From positions 1 to 64,000 of the forward strand of contig SGPM01000040.1 in assembly GCA_004802725.1 (NCBI GenBank): a DNA stretch of 64,000 nucleotides, written 5' to 3'. Below the pieces are notes generated by a model. The model was not told where the DNA came from and searched no databases. It worked only from the letters and a program-made list of their open reading frames with translations. Position 1 is the first letter of the stretch; each line of letters starts with the position of its first letter. The stretch is from Antrodiella citrinella. Lineage: Eukaryota; Basidiomycota; Agaricomycetes; Polyporales; Steccherinaceae. Positions 11,915 to 24,000 of this stretch are shown here, in pieces. The translations under genes were made by a program, and so were the position numbers.

Positions 11915-12987
11915 TCAAGTCTCAGGCAAGACTCGGGGCTCCTTTCGTGGCTTCCACTTCCACAGAGGCTTCCATCCCATGCATATCCAGTACCCTTCAC
12001 TGGATTCAGCGCGGCTGGAGTCCGGCTTGGCGTATATGACCGTGTGGAAGTGGATATTCAGCAGTTTCCGGCGGAAGTCTTGAGTGAGAGGATGTGCGAA
12101 ATGCTTTAATCTGACAGTGTACGTCTCAATAGGCCGTATTACTCTGAAGGATGAAGAGAGACTTACACCAGTACACCGCCTCTCGTCCTCCCTATACTCT
12201 CCGCCGTCCTCAGATGTTTGTGTGTGAACTCGAAAACAGCATGGCAGATGTCTAGACTGGACTGAACGTCGTGGATGCGATTCCCCGAGAAGTTGGCTGC
12301 CATATCCGACAGGATGACGTCCACTTTCCCTTCGGACTCGGGTGGGAGCAACGCCTCGATGTAGTCGGCGGTCTCTGAAGCCAGAAAGTCCATCTTCAGA
12401 GTCTTGACTCCTGGTATAGGGTATATTGGAAGGAGGTCCACCCCGATGACTGTGCCTCGTCCCTTCGTGACTGTACCAGGCGGTGTCTTTGGCGATTCGT
12501 CGAAATCCAGTCCGAGCTCATCCAGAGGATCCGAGTCCGGGTCAGGCGTCGTGCTCCACCCCGCCGCAGCTCGCGCGCGTTTCGCACTGTCCTTCAGCCC
12601 AAACCGCTTGTTCATCGTCAGCGCCTCGTCCTGCCTCAGCTTCTCCCGCTTGCCCTCCGCCGTCTTCAGCGCCCTCTCCCCGTCGGCCACAGCCTCCGCC
12701 CTCTGCAGCCCCGCGTCCTCGACCTTCCACCCCATCTTCGCCGCTGCGACCTGGCTCCACCCGCCCGGCGCGGCGCCGAGGTCGACGATGGTGTGCACGT
12801 CGGCGTGCCGGAGGAACTTGTACGCGTCCTCGAGCTCGAGGAGCTTGAACGCAGACCGGGAGCGGTAGTTGTCGGGGTGCGAGAGCCGCTGTTTGACGAC
12901 TGGGTCCTTGAAGTGTCGGGCGAGCCATCGCTGCGAGGATGGCGGGTTTTTGTGGGAGAGCCTGAACGCACTGGGACGGAAGGGCAT
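11915..12987 (-). CDS. MRM2: Mitochondrial rRNA 2'-O-methyltransferase (MRM2/FtsJ)
   Basis: Two exons (12167-12987 and 11915-12110, intron 12111-12166) give 338 residues. The SAM-binding motif I is VDLGAAPGGWSQVA. The four catalytic positions of the FtsJ family are all present: Lys in SRSAFKLLEL, Asp in LSDMAANFSG, Lys in VLVLKHFA (created by the splice) and Glu in SSEGYW. The enzyme methylates a uridine ribose in the large mitochondrial rRNA in yeast Mrm2. I chose the ATG at 12987; the frame extends upstream without another ATG, so an upstream exon with a longer presequence cannot be excluded. Compared with E. coli RrmJ there is a charged insertion of about 85 residues between motif I and the next strand (GTVIGVDLLPI). 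Confidence 0.93.
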
Positions 12988-13136
12988 CGTCGTCGAGAAA
13001 TGGTGCGGATGCCGCCGGCAGATCTGTGGCGCTTGCAAGGCACCGTATGTTATTCGTCTTCTCCACGTCACGACGGATAGCGGTTATAAGGCCAGGATTC
13101 GGCTGATCCTGATATCGTTTTCCTTGGATCATAACT

Positions 13137-13549
13137 ATGGGGTGAGTCGTTCGTTCTCAATCAGCGTTGACTGAACTCATTGTCTTCCAGGTGTATCTGT
13201 TCATGCATAGAAGGTACATGACACGGCGTTGCAATGTTTTGGGACGGTCTCTAACACGTTTTTTACTCTTCAGGCATCTTCGCGTGTATCGCCGGAGTAT
13301 TCTTATGCATATTTGAATGCATAGCCGGTTGTATCGGCTGGATAGTCGACAGTGAGTTCACCACAGTCCTATCATACATCCGAGTCGCTGACCGCGTTTT
13401 CACTTTTCAGTCATTGTTGGATGCTGTACAGGCATCTTTGACTGCCTAGCGGGTATATTCTGTTGCGGGTGAGTACAATCCTGATGTCTTTGTATCAAAC
13501 ACCGCTCATCGCTCCTCGCAGTGGTTGTAGTAATGGCGGCAGAGTTTAA
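13137..13549 (+). CDS. 63-residue Cys/Gly-rich membrane microprotein
   Basis: Five tiny exons (13137-13141, 13191-13213, 13274-13351, 13411-13468, 13522-13549) join in frame to 64 codons including TAA; every junction has a normal GT and AG and the phases fit. The first exon is only ATGGG. The protein starts MGCICSCIEGIF, so after Met removal it has Gly-Cys at the N terminus, the pattern for myristoylation plus palmitoylation. It then repeats a Cys/Ile/Gly/Ala pattern (ECIAGCIGWIVD, CCTGIFDCLAGIFCC) and ends CSNGGRV. I recall small Gly/Cys/Ile-rich proteins of this kind in other fungi, but no function is known to me. Likely membrane-associated (inference). Confidence 0.75.
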
Positions 13550-13880
13550 AGTGCGGGCTCCGGGAGGATATCAGCTCATACCATGAGTTCCCGGAGCCCT
13601 TTGAAACAACATACTACAATCCATTCACCACCTATCTATCGATGTTATCTGTCTACTCGATATTTGTATACCATCTGGACGTACATGTCCATTATTTCTT
13701 CTATATACGAACCTATTTTGACTTTACGTGACAAATGTGCCCGTGTTATGATGAAGCGTCACGAATCCGCGTCACAGTCGTCGTGATCCGTTTGTGTGAC
13801 ATGCAATCAGCAGAGGCCGCATCTGAATTTTATCTCTCACCTCGGAATAATCTTCGTCTACTCATCCTACAAACAACGTT

Positions 13881-16151
13881 ATGGGAAGAAACAGTAAGGA
13901 TTTCTCTCAGTATCGCAAGCGCTGTTTCGTATGATGAACACCAGTTCTGCCTAGAATCTCACAAGCTGGACGTTCCGTCCAAGTCCAGTACGTCTTCAAA
14001 TAATGTGGCCCAACTGGCTTTGCCGATCTCCAACATAATCATCTAATGCGTGAGCCATCTAGAACTCAAGAAAGACCCCGGCATCCCTCGTCTGCCTAGT
14101 CTCAAAGTGCGCAATGCCGGAAAAGAAAAGTTTCACCAAGTACGCTCGAGTCTACTCTCTTCAGCCACTCGTCGATCTGATCCTTGCTTTGGTTTCCTAG
14201 AACGTGAACATCCGTCCGAAAGATCAGGACGCCGTCATGGCCTCCGAACCTACGCTGTCATCATTAGCTGCGCTCGCGGCCTCTGCTGCGGACGCTCCGG
14301 ACCCGTCTTCATCGGCGCAGGGCCAGTCGTCCTCGTCGGAGAAGTTCCAGACGAAAGAACAGATGCGGAGACATTATATCAAGACGCTGCATCGTGTGAT
14401 TGACGAGAGCGATATCATTTTGCTTGTGCTGGATGCGAGAGATCCGGAGGGCTGTCGGAGCAGGCTGGTCGAGGAGGAGGTCAGGAGACGGGAGAGCGAG
14501 GGGAAGCGATTGGTCTTTGTTCTAAATAAAGTTGGTGAGCACGTCGTCCCGAATGTCATTTCACCTATCTTCTGACTTTTGTGTACGCTAGATCTCATTC
14601 CGGCTACCAACGCGCAAGCGTGGCTGAGATACTTGAGACATAGCACGCCTACTCTGCCTTTCCGTTCGGTATCCTCATCAAATTCGAACAACATATCCAC
14701 CGCCACCTCTCCTGCGCTCGTGAAGCTGCTCAAAGCATACCGTCCGTCCGGGAAGCAAAGCATCACGGTCGGAGTAGTCGGATACCCTAATGTCGGCAAA
14801 AGTAGTCTGGTCAATTCGTTAAAGAGGGTGAAGGTATGTGTGTCGTTTTCTCATATTGCAAAATATGTCTCAATGGTCCCTTCTATAGGTGTGCGCCGTC
14901 GCAGCTCAACCTGGTCATACGACAACACTGCAAACTGTACACCTGGAGCGAGGTGTTAGGATCGTCGATTCACCGGGAGTTATTTTCGATGATAACGACG
15001 ACGACAAAGACACGGGCGTTCAAAGCAGCATAAAGCTGCGGAATGTCATGAAAGTTGAAGACGTCGATGATCCGATCGCAGTTGGTATGTTCATACGTGT
15101 TTCTCTGTTGACTACTATCGAACCATTTATCTCCCAGTGGAAGAGATTCTCAATCGCGTCCCTTCCGAGACTGTACAAAGACTGTACAACCTTCCACCTA
15201 CCGATGCTGGACAGACTCCTTTCGGATCTACGCTCGAGTTCCTGACCATGCTGGCGTTGACTACTGGAAAACTGCTCAAGGTACGTCATATTTTCTTTAC
15301 ATCTGGAAAGAAGTATATTCAATATACAACAGGGAGGAACTCCCGATATCCTAGGATGCGCCCGCCACGTTTTAAACGACTGGAACCATCAAAAAATTCC
15401 CTATTGCTCCGAACCACCCGCCATCCACCCCTCATCCATTCCCACCACCGTCTCTACAGCTGAAGGCGCGGTCATCGCGCCCGGAGCAGAGAACGTCGGT
15501 CAAGCGCGTATCATCACCGAATACAGCAAACCCTTCGAAGTCGAAGGTCTGTTCAGCATCGCCGACCAGGGCGCGTTCGGCGGCGGCGAAGCGGAGGAGG
15601 AGATGGCGATCGAGCCGGAGGTGCAGGACGACCAAGGCGGGATGGACTTGGACGAGGCTGCGTGAGTGAGATCCGTTTTGTGAAAGACAATGTTAGTATG
15701 CGATGGCCCTACACATTGTCGCGTCTCACGCTGCGTGCTCATATTTGATTCTTGGTTTTTGGTTTGCAGTGCGTTAGAGGAGATGGACGTGAGCACGCAT
15801 TCGCTGAAACGGCCGCGGTCCGTGTCCCCGCCTCCTTCAGTCGTGTCTGTCCCCACCGAGGGCACACAAATCCAGCAGGGCACCTCCACCAACAACCACA
15901 ACAGCGCCTCGGAGGTGTCGACAAACACACGCCCCCCGAAGCGTCTGCGCCGCTCGCACGCCGACGACCCCATAACGAAGGATACGCTCGCGCGGATGGC
16001 GGGTGCGAACCCTATGAACCGGAGGCACATGAAGAAAGAGGCGAAGAAGGCGCGGCGGGTGGGGAGGGTGAGAGCACCGGCGTCCGGGGGTATGGAGGTC
16101 GACGAGGATGTAACGTTGAGTGGTACGTTCCTCGGTGAGAGTGCTGTATAG
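13881..16151 (+). CDS. Nucleolar GTPase, nucleostemin/Grn1 type
   Basis: Nine exons (13881-13893, 13955-13987, 14063-14139, 14201-14534, 14592-14833, 14889-15084, 15138-15280, 15333-15661, 15770-16151) give 582 residues. The GTPase is circularly permuted as in the YlqF/YawG family: NKVD (G4, residues 150-153) precedes GYPNVGKSS (G1, about 216-224), then the TTTLQ region (G2) and DSPG (G3, about 259). The family signature KKDPGIPRLPSLK lies near the N terminus. Members act in 60S ribosomal subunit assembly and export in the nucleolus. The start is set by a 13-nt first exon whose phase exactly fits the next two exons; the resulting basic N-terminal region (MGRNKSHKLDVPSKSK) is much shorter than usual. 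The tail is Ser/Pro-rich then Lys/Arg-rich (RRHMKKEAKKARRVGRVR). Confidence 0.9.
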
Positions 16152-16483
16152 AGAGTGTAGTGATATGACGTGTATTGACAAGACGAGCTGAGAATGTCGA
16201 GGATGACTAGTACCACGTCGATTGTATCCATCTCTTTTCGCCTGTGATGTACAGGACCTTGATACATTCATCGCTGTCTTTACAGAGGCTGGCGGATTTC
16301 CTGCGCACGCACTGTCGTGAACATTGCCGTGCGCGTGAAGTGAGGTTTCTACTTTGTTAATGTGACTGCGCCGACCAGCTTGGATTTGCCAGTACCACAA
16401 GCTTCATTGCTAAGGCTGTCGACGAACTCGAGTTGACACGCTCTTTCGGAAACAGGTATATACTATATCATGCCGCTGCGTAC

Positions 16484-17786
16484 TCACTCGAATACCTCCT
16501 CGGTTGACCTATATGTTATATCTTCCTTCTGCCCTACCATCCAACCAGGCGCAAGAACGCGTCGGATGACAAGCTTCCCTCGAGTCTGGACCCTGCGTCG
16601 CGTCAAGACCTTCCGTGCAGCTGCTATCGACGCCACATCCGACGGGCATTCCTGCGGGGTAGGGAAACTGAGTTGGATGGTTCGGAGCTCACGCAGTCCC
16701 GAAAGCTGAAGAATGAGCTGAGCCCAAACGGCGGGGGCCTCGTCTCGCAAAGTCCATCCTGATTTACAGACATGCACTGGACGCCGCATTTCGAGGGCAT
16801 GCAGCCCCGGAGCAAACTTCAGCAGGCCTGAACGAAAGATCAGTTCTGACGCGGCGAACCAGATGTAGTCACGTACGTTCCATGATGTTCTTATAAGTCC
16901 AATCAATCATCCCATCCAGTACTTGCACATTGCAGAAACGCAAATACGAGATGATGAGAGCGCCATCACCCGCGGAGCAGCGAACGTGGGTGGCATTCGG
17001 ACAAGCTCTGAGTATCGGATAGCAGTGCGTAGGGATGATGAGTGTGTGCACACTCGGTAGATAGAGATTTCTTGTGGCAGCTGCAATGTCGGAGGATTTG
17101 TTGCAATGTAAGACATGAATGGTGTTCAGGTTTGGAAGAACGGGCAATAGTTTCGTCAGAGCTGGCAGCGCGACCTTAGCCTGAGATTTGGTCGTCATGA
17201 GACAAAAAATCCTGGGAAAGGCGTAAGAAATGCGTCAGAAACGAAGGTGCACCACATACCTGACGTATCCTCTCATAGACGCGTCCGAAGCTAATAATCC
17301 CTCGGCCTTCCTCTGCAACGCGCGCATGACATACATGTACCACCCTTCTCCAGAGGGTTTGAAACCGTATTTGGCAGTTTTGGGAAACCAACAGGTCTCC
17401 AGCCTGCTCCAAAGTCTTGGTAGAAAGAGAGCTCTCAATGCTCTGCAGGTCTGCGAGAGTGCGCGTAGGGTGAGCGTACGCGTAGCATACTCCAATCTCG
17501 GCAGCATGATACTGTTGTCTTCACAGTAAGTCTCGTTGCAGTGTCGCAAGGGAATGACGTCCCAATAAGAAACAATCTCGTCGATCATTTCGCATGGCAG
17601 TCGCGTCAGAAGAGGTTCTGGGGCCTGCAGACCGTCTGCAAGACCTGTATGCGTATGAGCTAGTTTGGCGTGTCAGACACCACATTCGCGTTACCGACCA
17701 TTGCACTTACCAACGGCATCAGATTCAAAATAAGACGTGATTCTCTGGACACCGATGTTGGACGCGTGAGGCCATACACGTTCCAT
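16484..17786 (-). CDS. F-box/LRR-like protein
   Basis: Four exons (17711-17786, 17260-17644, 16877-17211, 16484-16827) give 379 residues starting MERVWPHASNIG. An F-box-like segment, LLTRLPCEMIDEIVSYW followed by LSQTCRALRALFLPRLWSRL, lies at about residues 35-90. The remainder contains irregular leucine-rich segments (LPALTKLLPVLPNLNTIHVL and similar). Such proteins usually bind Skp1 and recruit substrates to an SCF ubiquitin ligase; the substrate is unknown. The C-terminal two thirds are duplicated as the relic at 7226-8043. The upstream region is shared with the pyrimidine gene. Confidence 0.75.
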
Positions 17787-18040
17787 GATTGAGTACGCAC
17801 GTATCTGCGGTGACAAAAGTCAAGTCGAAGAGTGGCCTCACTCAGCGGCAGGCCGGGTTGAGCGCTCGACTCGTCGATCTCTGATAGACGCCCATCAAGA
17901 AAACGCCCACGTGACTGCACGCAGAAATTTCAGTGGCTGAGGATTTTTTTCCTCTTCTCCTCCTCCTCTCCACTCGCCCAACTTGTTTCCCCGGCTTGTA
18001 CGAGCGGAGAGGAAGAAGAGGACCTATAACGGTTACAACA
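17787..18040. promoter_or_regulatory. Intergenic promoter of F-box gene and URA2-type gene
   Basis: Only 254 bp separate the divergent start codons. A pyrimidine tract (ttttttcctcttctcctcct and following, about 17944-17980) lies upstream of the pyrimidine gene, a common feature of well-expressed fungal promoters. No TATA box is evident. Confidence 0.4.
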
Positions 18041-21000
18041 ATGCCACTTGACTACACCACAAAGATGACCATCGTTCCTTCTACACTCTCTGGCTCTACG
18101 AGTGCTCTGAGCCCGAATGGATTCCCCGCACCTCCCGTTGCCGCACCTTCAACTCTGCAGGGTGCTTTGGTCGGTTCCGACGCTGTTTTGGAACTCGCTG
18201 ATGGTACTGCATTTCGTGGTATCAGTTTTGGTGCTGAGGGCAAGAGTATTGCTGGAGAATGCGTCTTCCAAACTGGTCTGTCGTTGCAGTCTCCACATGC
18301 GCATTGTGAATTGAACACAGTGCTGCAGGTATGGTGGGGTACACCGAATCCCTCACAGACCCCTCGTATGAGGGTCAAATCTTGATTCTTACCTACCCGT
18401 TGATCGGGAACTACGGCGTTCCTGCACGCCCTACTTCCACGTCCCCGGAGGACATTCCTGTCGATTTCGAGTCGTCTAGAATTCACGTCGCAGCAGTGGT
18501 GGTAGGCTACTATACCGAAGAACACAGTCACTACCTTGCTAGCTCTTCGCTTGGCGCATGGCTCAGGGAAAGTGGCATTCCCGCCATCTACGGTCTCGAC
18601 ACCCGCGCCCTCACCAAAAAGATCCGCGACAAAGGATCCATGCTTGGAAAAGTCCTCGCTAAGCGATCGGACGCACCGGAGGCCATCAACTACTCCGATC
18701 CTTCACCTGTATCTCGCGCACCCTCTCGCGCGCCGTCCCCTCCTGGTGTCATCCGGGGAGTCCATTGGCGCGAGCACTACTTGGATATTCCCTTCAGAGA
18801 CCCTAACCTCGACAACCTTGTCGACATGGTCTCGACCAAAGAACCTCGCGTCTACAAGTCGGTAACCGAGCCTCGTATGCATCCCTCCGGCTCTCGTCCT
18901 CTGCGTGTCATTGCGGTGGACGTTGGCATGAAGTACAATCAGATTCGATGCTTCACCCACCGAGGCATCGAGCTGAAGGTGGTTCCGTGGGACTACGACT
19001 ATCTCCTTGCTTCTGAAGAGCCTTTCGATGGTCTTTTCGTTTCCAACGGACCCGGTGACCCCACCATGGTCAAGCCGGCCATTGCACGTCTCGCCGAGGC
19101 TATGCAACGGGCCGACAGGCCCATCTTCGGTATCTGTCTTGGACACCAGCTGATGGCCCTTGCGGCTGGCGCGACGACATCGAAGATGAAGTACGGTAAC
19201 CGCGGCCACAATATTCCTTGCACAGATGCGCTGAGCGGTCGCTGCTACATTACGAGTCAAAACCACGGTTTCCAAGTTGACACGGTGACTTTACCTCAAG
19301 GATGGCAGGAGCTTTTCCAGAATGCGAACGATGGCAGCAATGAGGGTATCTACTGCATCGACAAGCCCTTCTTTTCCGTTCAGTTTCATCCCGAGTCCAC
19401 GCCCGGCCCTCGTGACACAGAATTCCTCTTCGACGTCTTCATTCAGAACATCGTCGACTGTCTCAAAACCAACACTCTGGTACCGATTTCCATGCCAGGT
19501 GGAAAGAAGGAAGACAACGAGAAGAGGGTTCCCTTCGCCAACGTCCAGAAGGTGCTCATCCTCGGCTCCGGTGGTCTGTCTATTGGCCAGGCTGGAGAGT
19601 TTGATTACTCTGGTTCTCAAGCTATCAAGGCGCTCAAGGGTGAAGGTATCTACACCATCCTCGTGAACCCGAATATTGCCACCATTGCTACGTCCAAGGG
19701 TCTCGCCGACAAGGTCTACTTCCTGCCCGTGACTCCCGAGTTCGTCCGCAAGATCATCAAGTATGAAAAGCCTGACGGTATCTATGTCACTTTCGGAGGA
19801 CAGACAGCTCTCAATGTCGGTATCAAGCTCAAGGACGAATTTGAGAGCCTCGGATGCAAGGTCCTGGGTACGCCTATCCAGACGATCATCACGACGGAGG
19901 ATCGACAGCTGTTTGCGTCCGCAATGGCCGAGATTGGAGAAAAATGCGCTGATTCACAGACCGCTACGACCCAAGAGGAAGCCATTGCCGCCGCTAATAC
20001 CATTGGATACCCCATAATCGTGCGGGCGGCGTATGCGCTTGGTGGTCTCGGTTCTGGGTTCGCGCAGAATGAGAACCAGCTCAAGGCGCTCTGCACTAAG
20101 GCATTCGCCACGAGTCCTCAGGTTCTCGTGGAGAAGAGTATGAAGGGCTGGAAGGAGATCGAGTATGAGGTTGTCCGTGATTGCAGAGACAACTGTATCA
20201 CTGTTTGTAACATGGAGGTAAGCTCGCTGGCTGCTTCGTCGTCGACTGCTGCTAATCATGCCTCAGAACTTCGACCCCCTAGGCATCCACACTGGAGATT
20301 CCATCGTTGTCGCTCCTTCACAGACACTCTCTGATGCCGATTACAACATGCTACGCACGACTGCTATCAACGTCATCCGGCATTTAGGAGTCGTCGGAGA
20401 GTGCAACATTCAATACGCACTCAATCCGGTCTCCAAAGAATACTGCATCATCGAGGTCCGTTTCGTCCAAACTTCCTTCTTACTTTGCTCAATTAGTTTT
20501 CATTATAGGTCAACGCCCGTTTGTCTCGCTCTTCCGCTCTCGCGTCCAAGGCGACTGGCTACCCTCTCGCTTTCATCGCTGCTAAGCTCGGTCTCGGTAT
20601 TCCATTGAACGAGATCAAGAACTCGGTCACGAAAGTCACCAGTGCTTGCTTTGAGCCTAGTCTGGATTATGTTGTCGTCAAGATCCCTCGTTGGGACTTG
20701 AAGAAGTTCAGCCGTGTCAGTCGGCTACTCAGCAGTAGCATGAAGAGTGTTGGTGAGGTCATGAGTATCGGACGAACGTTTGAGGAGACCATTCAGAAAG
20801 CTATTCGTGCCATTGACGACCAGTTCCTTGGATTCGCTCAGGTCAGTCGTCGATCTATTTCTCTCTCTATTGCTTACCAACTTTGTACTTTGTCCTCTCA
20901 GAACGACCTTGTTGAAGACATCGACGAGGAGCTATGTAACCCTACGGACAAGCGTCTTTTCGCTCTTGCTGCCGCTTTTCACAAAGGTTACTCGGTGGAC

Positions 21001-24000
21001 AAGATTTGGCAAATGACGAACATTGACAAGTGGTTCTTGACGAAGCTGCAGAACATCTACAAGATGGAACTTCGTCTCTCGTGCGTTCATCCTAAGACTT
21101 TCATTCCGAATTATATATTGATATAGCGCTCTCCAGACTTTGCAACGTCTCCACTGTTGGCAGCGAAGCGTTGCGTCAGGCGAAGCAGCTCGGATTCTCT
21201 GACCGTCAATTGGCTATTTCCATGGGCTCAACCGAACTTGCTGTCCGTCGCATGCGTCAAGAGAACAGTATATTCCCCTTCGTCAAGCAGATTGATACCG
21301 TCGCTGCAGAGTTCCCAGCATTCACAAACTACCTGTACACCACTTACAACGCCATAGAACACGATGTGGCCTTCGAGGATCGTGGTGTCATGGTTCTGGG
21401 GTCTGGTGTCTACCGCATCGGTTCGTCTGTCGAATTCGATTGGTGCGCGGTCCGTGCCATTCGTACACTCCGCGACAACGGCCTTCAGACGATCATGGTC
21501 AACTACAACCCCGAGACTGTCAGTACGGACTACGACGAGGCTGATCGTCTCTACTTCGAGAATATCAGCTTGGAGACTATTCTGGATATCTACGACACCG
21601 AGCGGTCTCGTGGTGTCATTCTTTCCATGGGTGGCCAGACTCCCAACAACATTGCTCTTCCGTTGTACCGCCAGAACGTCAAGATCTACGGTACTTCTCC
21701 TGAGATGATCGACACCGCCGAGAACCGTTTCAAGTTCTCTCGTCTTCTGGATCAGATCGGTGTCGACCAGCCGCAGTGGAAGGAGCTCTCGTCCTTCGAG
21801 GACGCTCACTCGTTCTGCCAGAACGTCGGGTACCCTGTGCTTGTTCGGCCTTCATACGTCCTCTCCGGGGCCGCCATGAACGTTGTCTTCAGTCAGGACG
21901 ATCTGATCAGCTATCTTACGCAAGCTACTGCTGTTTCTCGGGACCACCCTGTCGTTATCACCAAGTACATCGAAGGTGCGAAGGAGATTGAGATGGACGC
22001 AGTCGCGAAGGACGGCAAGATGATCATGCACTACATCTCCGAGCACGTCGAGAACGCAGGTGTCCACTCTGGTGACGCGACCCTCATCCACCCGCCGCAG
22101 GACCTTGACCCAGAGACCGTCCGCCAGATCGAGGAGGCGACGGCGAAGATCGGTAACGCACTGAACGTGACGGGACCGTACAACATTCAGTTCATCGCAA
22201 AGAACAACGAGATCAAGGTCATTGAGTGCAATCTGCGTGCCGCACGCTCGTTCCCCTTCGTGTCCAAGGTCACTGGCGTGGACGCTATCGAGATGGCTAC
22301 GAAGGTTATGATCGGCCTCCCTGTCGAGCCGTACCCCGAGCTGGGTCTGCCCTCAGATTACGTCGGAGTCAAGGTTCCTCAGTTCAGTTTCAGTCGTCTC
22401 TCTGGCGCGGATCCTGTTCTTGGAGTGGAGATGGCGTCCACTGGAGAGGTAGCCTGCTTCGGCAAGGACAAATACGAGGCGTATGCCAAGGCTCTGATCT
22501 CTACTGGTATCGTTCTGCCCAAGAAGAACATCCTGTTCTCGATTGGTGGTTACAAGGAGAAGCTTGAGCTACTTCCTTCCGTGCAGAAACTTCATGCCGC
22601 TGGGTACAAGATCTTTGCCACGTCAGGAACGGCTGATTTCCTCACTGAGCATAACGTTCCTTGCAAGGTGAATAAATTTACTGCCGCTGATTGTAACCGT
22701 TTCATGACATTATGATTTCTAGTACCTGGAAACCCTCGGAGAAGACAGCAGCGACAAGCAGAAGTCAGAGTATTCCTTGACGCAGCATTTGGCCAACAAC
22801 TTAATCGACATGTACATCAACTTGCCTTCCAAGAATCACTACCGCCGCCCCGCCACGTACTCTAGTAAAGGATACCGCACGCGTCGTATGGCCGTCGATT
22901 TCGCCGTCCCGCTCATCACCAATGTCAAGGTTGCCAAGCTCTTATTCGAAGCACTGATTCGCAAACTCCCTCTCGATGTGTCCCCCGTCGACTTCAAGAC
23001 CTCGCATCAGACATTCACATTCCCTGGCCTGATCAACATCGCTGCGTTCCTGCCCCGTCTGGCCTCTGCTGCGGAGGAGGACTTCGCGGAGGCTACTAAG
23101 GCTTCCGTCAGTGGAGGTTTCGCTACTGCTTTGATCCTTCCTGTGGGTGTAAGTGAAGTCATCGGCGATCAGGGTTCCTTGGATTCTGTCCGTGCCCACA
23201 TCGCACGCACGGCGTACTGCAACTACGGCGTGAGCATCGCCGCGACTGCTGCGAACGTCAAGACCTTAGACGAGGAGTTGCAGGCGGACGTCAAGTCGTT
23301 GTTCGTCGCTTACACTCACGATAGCTCCAACCTTTCTGTTGCGGTCATCGCGTCCCACTTCAGCTCGTGGCCTGCCGATAAGCCGATCGTCACCAACGCG
23401 AAAGGTGCAGACCTTGCGCCGATCTTGTTGTTGACTGGTCTGCATGAACGCAGCGTTCACGTCACGGATGTGCAGAGCGAGGAGGATTTGCTGTTGATCT
23501 CCCTGAGTAAAGCCAAGAACCTCAGAGTCAGCTGCGACGTTTCCGTCTACTCGCTCTTCTTCACTCGCGAGCAGTTCCCTGGTTCCGCATGTCTACCTAC
23601 GGCAGAAGACCAGAAAGCGTTGTGGGCCTCATTGGATGTCATCGACGTGTTCTCCGTCGGCAGTGTTCCATACCGTCTCGCAGAAGAACTCGGACACGAG
23701 GCTTCGGCATGGTCCGGTATCGAAGAGACCCTCCCCCTCCTGCTCACGGCTGTCGCCGACGGTCGTCTAACGCTGCAAGACATCGAGCTCCGTCTGCACT
23801 GGAATCCCATCCGCATCTTCGGGCTGCCAGACCAGACTCACAGTCACGTCGAAGTCGTCGTGGGTCGCAGGACACACATCGTTGCTACTGGGTCCCGAAG
23901 CGAGCACAAGACGTGGTCACCGGTTCAAGGCAAAGTTCTCGATGGCGCTGTTCATCGCGTATTGGTGCACGGACAGACTGTTTTGTTGGATGGTGTATTG

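Noticed and set aside
12542..13132. 196-codon minus-strand frame rich in Arg and Ala, overlapping the methyltransferase
   Set aside because: It is a frame shadow of the GC-rich insertion in the MRM2-like gene; the FtsJ motifs are in the other frame.
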